Shown: in pieces, positions 35,601 through 47,733 of the stretch | Layout: each line of letters opens with the position of its first letter | How positions within the stretch are numbered: position 1 is the stretch's first letter | Assembly: GCA_002914805.1 (NCBI GenBank) | Contig: JXTB01000162.1 | Location: forward strand, 646,894-710,893 | Reading direction: 5' to 3' | DNA: 64,000 bases | DNA from: Parasponia andersonii | Taxonomy: Eukaryota > Streptophyta > Magnoliopsida > Rosales > Cannabaceae | Notes under the pieces: model-generated | Database searches by the model: none | Told to the model about the DNA's origin: nothing | What the model saw: the letters and a program-made list of their open reading frames with translations, nothing else | Position numbers and translations under genes: made by a program

Positions 35601-38600
35601 TATGAGTTAGTTTTTATATCGAATTGATTATTGCACTAAAATGCTTACGTAATGAATGAAATTCCTCGTTGATTTAAGTACGATAAATAAATTACATAAT
35701 TTTGCACAAAAATACTATAACCTACATAAATTGATTATTTAATGGGTTACATCACACTTGTATTTTCCTGCGTAACTAATATATTTTATAGCATAACAAA
35801 GTAGAATTAGCAAATTTATAACTAGTTACGCCTACTTCTATGCACCAAATGGTTACTAATTTTAAGTGCCAAATTATCTATATTAGATTCCTATTCCTTC
35901 CCCTGTTCAATGTAAATATATATTTTTTTAAAAAAAAAAAGGGCCACATGACTAGAAGGAAAAAATCAATATACTATTACTAGGTATGTTTGTGGCAAAA
36001 ATGCACTTGTCTCAATTCCCTGTATATGATCTGTATTTAGTACTTTCTTTCGTAATTTTTCATGGCTTACTCTATTTCAAAATCTTATTCATTCTTTCAT
36101 CACCGACATCCGTTTTACAATTGGATCACCTTTTCAATTTCTTTTTTAAAAAGGGGAAAAAAATGCAATGAGAATATTTGGACAAGTGCAATGCTAAGAT
36201 TGAAATCCAAAAGTAGGTTATTTCTCAACTAGTAATAGTAATTAGTTGGTAAGATTTTACACTAATTGATGAAGTAACATAAGTTCATAACCAACCCTAA
36301 AATTATTTGTAAATATCTCTCTTCTTTTTGCTTTTTCAGAAAAAATAAGGAACACCCGAAAAATAAATAATAAGGGCAATCCAACTTTGGACTAAAATGA
36401 CCCCTTTAGAAGTATTTTGGAGAAAATGATTTTTAGGAATGTTTCATTTTTAAAATATGATTTTTTAGGAGTATGTAATGGGTAGCAATACCGTTAATTA
36501 GTCATAGATAAGGACAAAAATTGCCGAAATTCACTAAAATTTTGGAAATTTGGGGGTGCTAAAATATCTTTTAGGGATAATTTTTTTGTTGAGAACTATC
36601 GGGAAATATTGGAAAAATTTTGGTTTAAAAAAATCGAAACCGGGAATTCACAGTATAATTTTTCTAAACTTTTGGGAAATTTAGTAGAAATTTATGAGAA
36701 ATTTTGGAAAATTTCAGAGAATCCAAGGAAAACAAAATGAAAGTTAACAATTTTTAAGAATTTTTGAAAATATAATTTTACAACTTTTTACAAATCTAAT
36801 TCACAATGTATAAATATATTACAGCGTACATTTTGTAACTCTCAATATTATTTTAGACATTACTTGTATTCGTTTTTAATTATTCTAATTGTATTAATTA
36901 TATCTATTTTCTTTCATCTTAATTGTACTTTTAAATTGTACTTCATGTATTTATAATAAATGTAGTAATTTTTTATGGCTTTTAGTTATGATAAACTTTT
37001 TTTTTAATTTTTTAATGTTTTAAATTAAATTTCAATTAATTGTCACTGATATCAATATTGATATTTTTCCTGATATTTTCTTAACTTTGGAGTACCAATT
37101 CGACGCCAATATTATGGTCATACGTATAATAATTTAGTTAAATTTGTGATTTTCTATAAAAGTTATTGCTTTCACTAGGTCCATTTTCTGATTTGCAATG
37201 GTGATGGCTTTAAAATTAACACCACGAGTCCCAAATTTTTCTCAACTTTGACGAAGTGACGATCGAATTGAACTTCTGCTCAGGATTAATCGAGGTGCTG
37301 TTATTTAGTGTGGGTTTTTATAATAAGTTGCTTACCATCATAGTGTAGGGGGAATTTGGCCTTAAAGCCTATGGCTTATTTTATAACACAAGACACGGGA
37401 AGGGACATGAATTCTGGATAGACGATTTGGCTCCCTGATTTAATGATAAGATTTAGACCTATTGTAAGAGTTCGTATATACAAATAAATATCATACAATA
37501 AGCATCAAAATTCCAAACATAACCCTTAAAAAAAATCCAAATATAAAATTACAAGCATATTTTATCTCCAATCTAGAGAATCGGATGCACATTTACAGAT
37601 TTTCGAGATCTCGTTAATGACTTCGTATGTTTTTTTCAGTGTGCGGTCGTTCGTTGTTGGATATATTTAATTAGTTTTTTTTTTTTTTTTTCTTTCTTTC
37701 TTTGTTCCTCCTGGCAGTTGGTTAATTCTTATCTTGATCTTAACTAGATTCGAGCTAGGAATACCTTCCTCCATGAAATCTCTTACCGTAAAAATCGATC
37801 TGCATTTTTAATATTATATGTTGTTGATCTCAAAAAAAGAAAGGAAAAAAGTTCATAATAGTTTCGTTCTTTTTTACTTTTTATCAAATTTATTTTCATT
37901 CACTAATAACATGATGTATTCATTCCCCTCCTCTCCCCCCAAGAAAAGACACCACTATTAGCTAGCAAGACGTGTAACGAACGTTAATTTGCAACTTACA
38001 TGTGTTAGTACTTCACGTTTTATACACAATTCATCTGTTCATACCATATTAGTTAATTAGTACATAATACCAGTCCCTTGATCACAAATAAATTGATGTT
38101 TTTTCAACATATTATTAAATCCTGATGAGAAGAATTAATACCAATGTAAGAATAAAAATTGAAAATCAAGGTTAGGTTCGGCACACAAATTTTGAAGCGT
38201 AAAATGAAATATGACAAGGAAAAGAGGAATACAAAGAGAACGAAACCAGAACTCAGTGAAACAAAAAGGAGTTCAGGGTCCATTTTAAATAGTCAGACAA
38301 AACTCGGACATGGAGACAATCTGGATCTACACTACCGAAGCAGGAAAAAGAAACTGCCCCAAGCTGCAGCATTGTGAGCCATAAAAATTTGAAAGAAAAT
38401 ATAAGCACCTTCGTAATCGGAGCTAGCCACCGTTTGCATTAATAATATTATCAATCAAATAATATAAATATTGGTCATATGCTTATCTTAATGTTGACCG
38501 ATAACTTAGGGTGTATTTGGTATAGAATTCAAGTTTTATTTTGCAAATTCAGAAACATACTTTCTTCTGCTTCTAAACAACGTTGTTCGGAGTATTTATA

Positions 38601-38900
38601 CTTGCGAGTGTACTATATTTTGGATATATGGGAGAACGGAGGTGAAATCACTTGTTGTTTGATAAGAGGGATTGAGGAAGAGAGAAGTGGAGGGGATGGA
38701 AATCCTCTTAGGCCCACCATTTGAAGTCCCCCTACTAGAAAATGATTAAATGATGGATAATATAGTAATTTAATAAATAAAAACTCATCATCCTTTATAC
38801 TCTCAATCTTTCCTACTAAACAACTTGAATTATCAATATCATCTCCCTCTACACTATTATAAAAGTAGAAATTAACAGTAGTTAAAAACAATCATAATTA
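32673..38900. other. Long intergenic AT-rich region
   Basis: More than 6 kb without a supported gene. The first 250 bases are the RopGAP promoter. Around 34740-35190 the sequence is less AT-rich and has CACGTG-type boxes (34852 and 35070), as in a promoter, but no gene follows; the hydrophobic ORF at 35212-35442 has no family motif. 36520-36790 is made of repeated GGAAATTT/AAAATTT words. A poly-T/CTTT run is at 37675-37703. 38490-38880 contains GGGTGTATTTGGTAT, which resembles MITE ends, without a clear partner. Confidence 0.4.
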
Positions 38901-39085
38901 ATATTTTCATAGCAGTTGATAACCACGCGAATGTCATTAAAAAACGATAACTTTAACCGCAATTGATAAAGAATTATTAGTAATTTATCCTATTTAACGG
39001 CGATTGCGACTGTCGTTGGAAGGATTTTTCCGTAATTGACCATTTAACGGCGGGCTACGTAATTTAGTGGTGTTCTACCAAGAAA
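38901..39085. other. Short repeat-like stretch before the peroxidase relic
   Basis: TTTAACGGCG occurs at 38993 and again at 39052, with related AACCGCAATT and CGGCGATTGCG words nearby, in the style of subterminal repeats of CACTA-type transposons. No terminal sequence is seen, so the assignment is only a suggestion. Confidence 0.25.
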
Positions 39086-40010
39086 GCTGTCCTCTGGCCG
39101 AGTATATTGTCAGAAATGTCACCTGGAATCACGTTTCCACCAATCCCAACTTGCCCGCTAAGCTCATCCGAATGCATTTCCACGATTGTTTTGTTAGAGT
39201 AAGTTGTTTCGAAATCCTTATAAGCTTAGCTGGCTATAAGGTTTAATATATACATACCATAATCTTATATCAAATTTTATATATTGAACATATACCTACA
39301 CGAATAGTTACATATATTTACATGTATATACCACTGTACACTATAATTCTCTTTATTTGCTATATATATATATATATATGCTTCAAGCTTAATATATACG
39401 CACATGTACATATATACACTCACAGCTTGAGTATATATGAAGATCACGCTAGACAACATTCAAGTCCCATATACATATAATCTTATATAATGTATACTAT
39501 ATATGTATGTACTATATTCGAAATATCAAATAAAATAATAATTAAGGAATTAATAATGCACGGGATATTACTTTTTCAGGGTTGCGATGGCTCAATTTTG
39601 TTGAACTCTAGAGCAAATAACACAGCGGAGAAGGACGCAATTCCAAACCAAACATTGTCTGGTTTCGATGTGATTGACGATATAAAAAAAAGCAGGTTGA
39701 GGCGGCCTGTAAAGGAGTTGTTTCTTGTGCTGATATCCTTGCTTTGGCCGCTAAAGACCTGTTTCCTTTCAAGTAACTATTATTTTGGCTTGATAATTAA
39801 TTAGCTCCTTTATTTTATTATTTCATACATGGCTTATTAATTACTTTGGCTATATAAATTATTAGTATTAAAACGGTACGAACTCTTACATATTTTGGTA
39901 CGTAGTTTCAAAAGCCAATGTGGGAAGTGCTCACTGGTAGAAGAGATGGCACTGTGTCACAGCTCACGGAGGCCTTTGCCAATATCCCAGCGCCTTTCCT
40001 CATCTCTACT
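39086..40010 (+). pseudogene. Class III peroxidase pseudogene
   Basis: Three exon-like blocks of a secretory plant peroxidase. Block 1 (about 39086-39198) reads SCPLAEYIVRNV then LIRMHFHDCFVR, including the catalytic Arg and distal His region. Block 2 (39580 to about 39770) reads GCDGSILLNS, EKDAIPN, GFDVIDDIK, and then shifts frame near 39690: VEAACKGVVSCADILALAAKD is present only in another frame. Block 3 (about 39914-40000) reads PMWEVLTGRRDGTVS and FANIPAPF. The signal peptide and start, the proximal haem His (LSGAHTIG) region and the whole C-terminal third are missing; the sequence after 40010 is unrelated. Intron 1 keeps a GT..AG form. It is a truncated, frameshifted relic and cannot make a working enzyme. 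Confidence 0.85.
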
Positions 40011-40310
40011 AAATCTCGCCTAGATGAGGCTGCGTGGCACTCTGGTGGTTCCTCGATAGAATCTATTAAGATGTCAGTTAACGTTTGGCAGGACTTGTTA
40101 TGCCCAAAACAAGGCTTTTGATAAAGGATTCTCGGAAGAATTGGCATTTCGTCTTGCCTTTATTAAAGTTCGAAGAAATCCCTATCCAAGCTGATCCAAC
40201 TTGGATTTTGATATCACGACTATTGCTTCACTGAGAAAGAAAGAATTTGACTGCATCTTCGTCAAGACTAGTAGACTAGTGCATATATGCAACACTATTA
40301 CCTATACCTA

Positions 40311-40396
40311 ATTGATTCGCACGGTAAATCTATGTAGGAATGGAATCCAGACAATTGATTCACACAGTAAATCTATGTAGGAATAGAATCCAGACC
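40311..40396. repeat. Tandem duplication, two copies of 43 bp
   Basis: ATTGATTC(G/A)CAC(G)GTAAATCTATGTAGGAAT(G/A)GAATCCAGAC occurs at 40311 and again at 40354. The copies differ at only a few positions. Confidence 0.8.
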
Positions 40397-41051
40397 AAGG
40401 AAGAAGTAGAGGAGACTCGAGTCCACTTCGCTAAAAGTTCATTTAAGTCTTATTTTGCACTTTAGTTTAAATAAAATGTGTCTCACAAAGTTTGCCAAAA
40501 TTATGAAGATTTCCACCCCGTCTTTGACACCGTATATTCTTAATTCTTTTAGCTTTTATTCCTTATGAAAAAGATATTACCGTATTTTAGTAATTGTTGT
40601 TATTTTGTAACGGTATTGGGCTAATTTCCCTAATTACTTGTAAGAAGGGCCTTGCTGTCTTTAAGCCCAACTCCCACATACGAGCCCATAATATTGGCCC
40701 AAAAATACTGCAGAGTCCTAAATGCCGTAGTACTGATTCCCGTCCCGTATTTAACGCCACCGCAAGTCTTTTTGGAGTCCAATCCAAACTCTGCCTTCGA
40801 ACACCAAAAATTCTAGTTCGACTAGGAAAGGAAATACTTCTCTTCTCATCGCCTATATAATTCTTGCTCTTTCTCGCTCACTCTTTCCCCCTCAACAAGC
40901 CAAGAATTGTATATTCCAGAAACTCAAAACTCTCCACAATTCCCATCCAACAACCCAAAATCTCCGAACCCTTTTTATCACCAGACTCCCCAACTCCGAT
41001 AATCTTATTCACCGGAGAAAAAGAAGAAAATCCCAGTTTTTATTAGCGAAG
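40397..41051 (+). promoter_or_regulatory. Promoter and 5' UTR of the NPL4-like gene
   Basis: A TATA box (CCTATATAAT, 40852-40861) lies about 195 bases before the start codon and is followed by a CT-rich initiator-like region, so transcription should start near 40885-40895. The leader is then C/A/T-rich with few G. The ORF from 40864 to 41046 begins before the predicted transcription start and is not taken as a uORF. Confidence 0.55.
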
Positions 41052-43188
41052 ATGATGCTCAGAATCCGAAGCAGAGACGGGCTGGAGCGAATCACCATTG
41101 ATAATCCTCACATCACAGTCTCCCAGCTCAAAGTCCTCATCCAATCCCAGCTCCAAATCCCTTTCCATAACCAGACCCTCTCCACCAACCAGAACCTCCT
41201 TCTGGCCAAGACCCATGACGATCTCTCCCGCTTCGTCGACATGGCTGACCCGAACACACCCCTTTCCTCCCTCAACCTCTCACATGGGTCGATCGTTTTC
41301 CTCGCCTACGAGGGCGAGCGCACCGTGGCCGGGCCCGTTTTCCACCCGGCGGGATCGTTCGGGAGGAAGATGACCATGGACGATCTCATCGCCAAGCAGA
41401 TGAGGGTCTCGCGCCAGGAGAACCCGCACTGCGAGTTGGTCTCGTTCGATCGGGACTGCGCCAACGCGTTCCAGCATTATGTGAATGACGCTCTCGCCTT
41501 TGCGGTGAAGCGTGGCGGGTTTATGTATGGGACTGTCTCGGAGGAGGGGAAGGTGGAGGTGGACTTCATATACGAGCCGCCGCAGCAAGGGACTGAGGAG
41601 AATTTGACCTTTTTCAGAGACCCAGATGAGGAGAAGTTTGTGGAAGCCATTGCTGTTGGTCTGGAGATGAGAAGAGTTGGGTTTATATTCACTCAGACCA
41701 TTACTCAGGACAAGAAGGACTATACTTTGTCGAACAGGGAGGTTCTCCAGGCTGCGGAGTTTCACGCCGAGAGTGGCTTGAAGGAGTGGGTGACTGCTGT
41801 GGTGAAGTTGGAGGTGAATGAAGATGGCGCTGCTGATGTGCATTTTGAGGCGTTTCAGATGAGTGATATCTGTGTTAGGCTGTTTAAGGAAGGGTGGTTC
41901 GTGACCGAGATCGGTGAAGAGGATGATCCTAAGCTGTCCAAGATGAAGAAAGATGTTGTTGTTGGCGTTAAGGACACTAGAGAGGTGGATAATGATTTCT
42001 TCTTGGTGGTGGTTAAGATTGCAGATCACCAGGTATGTTTTGACTTATTTTTCTTTGCTCTTTTCTACTTGCATAGTTTCGTTTCGTCCGCGTGGATTTG
42101 TGTTCTATTCGTTTGAATATGTTACTTTATTTCCTGTATTGCTATCCTTTGATTGATGATTACAACAAGAAAGGTCCTGTTTCGGCTGTGACATGTGGAA
42201 ATTTGCAATTTATGGCGTCAACCTTATATGAACCATTAACGAATCGATGTCTGTTTAAATTCTTAGAGCGTTAGTTAGCCTTTGTAGACGTCTGTAGACG
42301 TTAGTGCGTAATGACCCATTATAGAATGCTATAAAGGACTAAAGTAACTTGAAATTAGGAGCGAAACTTAAGACCACATAAAATGTAGACTAAATAATTG
42401 ATGTCTACCATCAGTGTGGTAATTTATTTGGGAGTCAGCTGGTGGGATTTTAGTGTGCCCTTGTTTTATGAACAAATCCACTTGTTCATACGTCAATTCA
42501 TTTGTCTGAACCCTCCTTTTGGTGGTTTTGGTAAAATTTTATTAGTCCATGGGATTGTATTAGATGCTTGCATCCTGCGAGTTTGTGGTGTTAGGGCATT
42601 GAAGTAAATGTGTTTAGGATTATGATGGCAGTCATCATAACATAGAAGTGTTGCTTTTATCAGAGTTGGTTTAATCCAATGTCTTAACTCTTAAGTCATG
42701 CCATTTGTACCTCTGGCCTTCTTGTTTTATTTTGGTTTTGATTGTGACAAACTCATGCTTTCTACATGTTTTTAGCATGTTGGTTGCAATTATGTTGCTT
42801 TAAGTCTTCTAATTTATTTTTCCACCTTTTTTCTACATGTTCTTAAAAATCTTTGTTGAGTCATTCGTTTTTGTTTCTGTAATGCAAGGACTAGTACTCT
42901 CCTGCTCACTTAAACTCGCATGACTATTTACAGGGCCCCCTTTCATCAACATTTCCCATCGAGAACCGGAATATTCAAGTAACAATGAGGGCACTTAAAA
43001 GTCATCTGGACCGGTCGAAGAATCTTCCGTTCGTGAAGCGAATCTCAGATTTTCATTTGCTGCTATTGCTGGCCAGGTTCTTAGACCTTAGCGCCGATGT
43101 TCCTGCTCTGGCAGAGTGTGTGCACACACAATCCCCCGTACCAGAAGGCTACAAGCTATTAATTGAGTCCTTGGCCAGTGCTGCTTGA
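41052..43188 (+). CDS. NPL4: NPL4-like protein, CDC48 cofactor
   Basis: Two exons, 41052-42032 and 42934-43188, joined at GT..AG, give 411 aa, as in the Arabidopsis NPL4-like proteins (about 413 aa). Residues 1-80 form a ubiquitin-like fold (MLRIRSRDGLERITID start; NLSHGSIVFLAYEGER end). Residues about 105-335 are the NPL4 domain, with SFGRKMTMDDLIAKQM, SFDRDCANAFQHYVN and HFEAFQMSDICVRLF. The C-terminal exon reads GPLSSTFPIENR and ISDFHLLLLLARFLDL. NPL4 with UFD1 brings ubiquitinated proteins to the CDC48/p97 ATPase for unfolding and proteasome delivery (family knowledge); the plant form lacks the N- and C-terminal zinc fingers of animal NPL4. The ATG pair at 41052 and 41055 leaves a one-residue doubt. 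In Arabidopsis its relative At2g47970 sits beside SCC3, as here. Confidence 0.94.
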
Positions 43189-44500
43189 TTGTTACTCCGA
43201 GGAGCCCTTTTGGGAATGATTTCATGTTTATCATTTTGGATGATTGTTGACTTGATTAGCTCATACGAAGCAGTAATCTCTGTTGCTTTCTGGTGCTGTT
43301 CATCACCCAAAAGATGGCTTTTTCTTGGGAAGTTCTAAGTTATGAGATGGCTTTCCTTAGTTTTGTATCTCAAATGCACCCATTGTGTTGGATCGGTTGA
43401 TCTTGATATTTATTTCTTTTTTTTTTTTTACGACATCTTGATATTTATTTCTATCAGAACCATAGCTGATATTTATAGTTTGTATTCTTAGGATTGTTGC
43501 TTATGTTTCCAATTAGAGTATATAAATAGTTTGACAATTTTTTTTCCAATGTGATCTCCTTTCAGTGTTATTGCTATGCCGAAAAAATGGAAGCAAAACA
43601 AAAATTGGAAAGCTTATATTAGAAAAAGGATTACAACCAATTCTACTTTTATCACAACTAGTTTGGGCGCTATAGAACATGTCTCTAGTTTGAATAATCT
43701 TTGATAAGTTTATATTCCTGGTAAAACGACAATAAACAAAGCCCCATGGTTATGGTTATTGCATTCATTTTACGCTTTAGCTAAGCAATGCCAAATAAGT
43801 AGACTGCCAAGTTAGTTGGTAAAAATAATTTTGGGGTTGACCGTGAAGTTTAGTCCCACAATCTTTTCTACCAATTTATTTGTCAGAATACACGGGGATT
43901 TGCTAGTATTAGAACATCTGCTGGTATTAGAGCACCTTCTATGGGATGTTATAACTCGTAAAAATGCTAGATTTTAACCAACAAAAAAAAAAAACATTTT
44001 GTGGGAAAAAAAAATTCGAATAGTATGCCGTATATAACGTATATATATATATATATATATATTAGCATATTCTGTTTGTTGTATTAAATATAACTCGATG
44101 ATGTGCTAAAATTAATAATCTTGACATTATAACATGTGCAAAATTTTATAATATTGTTATTATTAAAATTAAAATACACGCAATATAAGAGGGCCAAGTT
44201 TGGTACATATGCACTTTTTTTTTTTCAATAAATACTCTTTATAATTATCTTCAAACTACATTTATATAAATTAGAGTTTCTATATATTAGAGTTATCATT
44301 CACTACTTTGCTAGTCATGTATTTCCCACGTAAGTGAATGGAAAGCATGAAAATTATTCATACTTTATGTGAAATAGAATTTCATGAATAGTAATTAGAC
44401 GATTAAACAATAGAAGTTCATAGTATAATGAAGATGTTTTTTAAATAAAAATATTGTTTTGATATAAAATAATATAGTTTTTAGCAAAATTTAAAAAGTG
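43189..44500. other. 3' UTR of the NPL4-like gene and intergenic DNA
   Basis: The 3' UTR probably covers the first 250-300 bases. Beyond that it is AT-rich, with a TA microsatellite at 44039-44062. It ends at the 5' LTR of the gypsy element. No gene is visible. Confidence 0.45.
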
Positions 44501-45027
44501 TGTTGTGTAATATTAAATCTATACAGTGGTCAACGCCACAAAAGGAAAGTCGACAATTGAAAAGAATGCACTAAGTCGAATATTGGAAATAATCAATAAT
44601 GCGATCTGCTTTGTATAAATAAATATCCAATTAGTAGAAAAGGAATCTAGATCAATATTTTCCAAATGAGTAACCCACAAGGAAAGAGAAACAAGCTTCT
44701 GATTGTAAATATCAAGCAATCAATTCTATTTAAGTTGTTACCTGATTTTGTATTATTACTTAAATTATATTTTCTGATATGTACTCTCCTGTTTGTATAA
44801 TTGGGAAATGTTGAGCTACTCTTACCTATATAAAGGGGGCTCAATCTCACAATTATCTTACAATCACTTTACTATGTGAAGAACAGTGGACGTAGTCTCA
44901 TCTTTTGTAAGGCAGAACCACTATAAAATTATTATCTCTTTAGTAACTTTGTTTTATCAACCATTTTCACAAACAAACTACTTCTTACAATTTTTTAAAT
45001 TCGTTGTTGACAAAACATCGGTTAACA
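44501..45027 (+). mobile_element. 5' LTR of an old Tat-type gypsy element
   Basis: Starts TGTTGTGTAATATTAAATCTATAC and ends CGGTTAACA, and pairs with the copy at 55023-55587. A TATA box (CCTATATAAAGG, 44825-44836) marks the LTR promoter. Over the first 130 bases about one position in five differs from the 3' copy by hand alignment, mostly C/T and G/A changes, so the insertion is old. Confidence 0.85.
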
Positions 45028-45900
45028 ATTGACACTAGAAGGAAGGTTATTCTAGTAATAAGTTTATTATTCTCGTCCATTCGACAATGGTAAACACTAA
45101 AAATACCACAAGGAATGCTGGAGTTAGTCAAAATCAACCCCAAAATACTACTGTTGCACAGTTGATCTCACTCAGGATCAACCCGCTATAATCACACTAG
45201 AGAATATTGTTCAGAGACAAGATCGCATGGAGATTGCTCTTACGAACCTTCAGAAAATCACGAACCAGATTAATGATTATCTATGACGACTTGCTGAAGG
45301 ACAGATGGTGACTCCACCACAACATGAACGTCCTAGAAATTATCCTGCTTGACAACCTGAAAAAGGAATTCAGATCCAAGAAGTAGGAAATTGTGACCAA
45401 CACATAACCCAACAGGAGCACCATACAGATCGCACCTCTAAAGGAAAAGGTAAGGTCGTAGACTTACCACGAGAATCCGGTACTAGGAGTTCGAGGACAT
45501 ATAGTGGTTGTGGATAACCCTCTCGAAGAGTTACCATCAATTGTGATCATTAGAGCAACGAGTAAAATCGTCAATCGAAAAGCATCTTCGAAAGGATTAG
45601 TAGGGAGCCAAGGTAGAATCCTGCAAACCTGAGACAACACCTGGAATAGTGATACAATCATGAACGATCCATATCGCATCATAATAACCTAAGTCAATCT
45701 CATCGAACTATTTCGGTAGAATCTTCACAAAGGTCGCAATAGACCCTGCCTGATCAATCTACCTTATGTCGTGATAATAACAACCAAAGGCCATCTTTGC
45801 CACCAATAAAAGATAATGCCTTTCCTCCAAATATCAATGTTCATAATTCGATGATCACATTGGATACACTTGTTGGCTAAGATGATGAACTCACTGGTGG
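45028..45900 (+). mobile_element. Primer binding site and leader of the gypsy element
   Basis: Directly after the LTR, ATTGACACTAGAAGGAAGG (45028-45046) looks like a worn TGGCGCTAGAAGGA-type primer site of Tat elements. The rest encodes broken pieces of the gag N-terminus with many stops. Confidence 0.55.
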
Positions 45901-46900
45901 ATATGGGACGAGGAGGTTCGAGCTGCTGTATTATCTGCTAGATTCAAACTTTCCACCATAAATACTTTTGACGGGAATGTCGATCTACATGACTATATGG
46001 ATTACTTTAGTGACCTGATGGAACTCCATTGTGTCGATGATCTCGTAAATTGCATATGCTTTGCTTTAACTCTCACAGATGCAGTCAAGAAGTGGTTTTG
46101 AGGACTTAAGCCTGATTTGATCTCGTCCTGGCAACAACTTCATACCACATTCTTGAGACAATTCTAGGCTGCGAAGAACTTTATTGTTCAATTAATCAGT
46201 CTGTCTGCTATTCGACAAGGTCCAAAGGAGACTATGTGATCTTATCTTAATCACTTTATCTCAAAACTGGGGAAAGTTAACAACCTACCTGAAGGGAGAG
46301 TCTTGATTCTAATGATAGTCGAGGTACGACTAAAGACTAAATTCTGGGATGAGTTGCTAGAGCGATAATATAGGATACTTAAGGACTTCTATAAGAGAGT
46401 TGGTCGATATCTAATGGTAGAATCTTCACGCGATAATCTTTATAAGACAAAGAAGGAAGGATTGAAAGACATGACAAAAGATGCGACCACGACTAATAGG
46501 AATAATAACAAGACGTTGAAAAAAAAAGGAAGAACGAGCAACTAACTGAAAAGCAGCCCAAGCTGAAGAAGCAGGAAATTTCAAGGGCTCCCCGTACGAT
46601 TCAATAATTACACTGAACTGAGTGTACTCATAAATCATATTTGTGCGGTCACATTTTAGTAGGACCTATATCATCAACCGGAGCCAATAAAATGGGATAA
46701 AGTGAGATGTGATTCCAATAAGTTCTGTCGATATCACAATGATATTGGATATGACACTAATAACTTTTATACCCTAAAAGATGAGATCGAAAGATTAATT
46801 AGATAAAGGCGACTGTGACAGTATATTAGGCAGAACAATAAAAGGAGAGAAGAAAACCAACAGCTACCTTTTGAGATTCAACACGAAGTACAAACTATTT
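45901..46900 (+). pseudogene. Tat-type gypsy gag remnant
   Basis: Plus-strand frames give the gag domain with YDGNVDLHDYMDYFSDLMEL (about 45967-46026), a DAVKKWF block and QLHTTFLRQF, with stops in between. A knuckle-like block (about 46715-46800) reads KFCRYHNDIGYDTNNF, where the usual final cysteine is phenylalanine. At least four in-frame stops make it non-functional. Confidence 0.75.
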
Positions 46901-46986
46901 TCAGAGGTCCGCATGTTGATGGAGACTTAAAGAGGGCACGGGAAAGATACACATGAGAAGCTTGGCAAAAATCATTAACCAATGTT

Positions 46987-47466
46987 ATGTATCTTGAGCA
47001 AAGACCACAGAAGCTTCAGCGGGTACTGGACATAGATATTACCTTAACAGAGCATGATACAAAGGAAGTCTATTACCTACATAATGACGCACTTGTCACT
47101 GAGATCAATTGTGAGAGCATACAATTATGGAGAGTATTAGTCGATAATAGGAGTACTATCGACGTCTTATACTATGATGCCTTCAAGAAGATTAAGTTGA
47201 GTGATAGAAACTTAAAACTTGTTGTCACTCTACTCTACAGATTTATTGGTGTTAGCATAATGCTGATGGGCATGATTGAGCTAATAGTTAATGTTGGAAC
47301 TTGTCCTAAAATTTTAACAGTAATGACTCGATTCTTAGTTGTAGATTGCCCCTTTGCATTCAATGTCATACTAGGAAAACCAATATTAAGGGAACTTCGG
47401 GTTGTCATTTCAATTTATCATCTCGCCATGAAGTTCCTAGCCCAACATAGAGTAGGCAAAGTATGA
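46987..47466 (+). pseudogene. Gypsy aspartic protease, inactive
   Basis: An open frame of 159 codons with the retroelement protease core. The active-site block reads VLVDNRSTIDVLYYDAF (47136-47186); the family has D-[ST]-G-S/A there, so the essential glycine is replaced by arginine (codon 47148-47150) and the residue after Asp is Asn. The closing block FNVILGKPIL (47358-47387) is intact. Confidence 0.8.
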
Positions 47467-47733
47467 AGCAACTAGTATGACACACGAACCTATTATAATA
47501 ATTCTTTGAAGCTCACAACGAAAGAGATAATACCTGGCACCATGATGATCCACTATATAAAGAAATGTCAGGTGAAATGTCAATCGAAGACCTCGACCCT
47601 CGAGAGATTAATGGAGAGGTCAAGATTGGACCTATAGAAGACCTTGAATATTTGTTAATCGATAAGTCCTTGAAGGTGTTAAAAATCGGAACGAAGCTTT
47701 AAGAACCCATATGAGCTATATTGGTCGCTTTTT

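Noticed and set aside
38505..38880. MITE candidate starting GGGTGTATTTGGTAT
   Set aside because: The left end resembles common MITE termini, but I could not find a matching inverted right end.
40864..41046. Upstream ORF of 60 codons before the NPL4-like start
   Set aside because: Its ATG lies only a few bases after the TATA box, upstream of the expected transcription start, so it would not be in the mRNA.
41280..42029. 249-codon minus-strand ORF
   Set aside because: Antisense shadow of the NPL4-like first exon, kept open by its GC-rich codon pattern.
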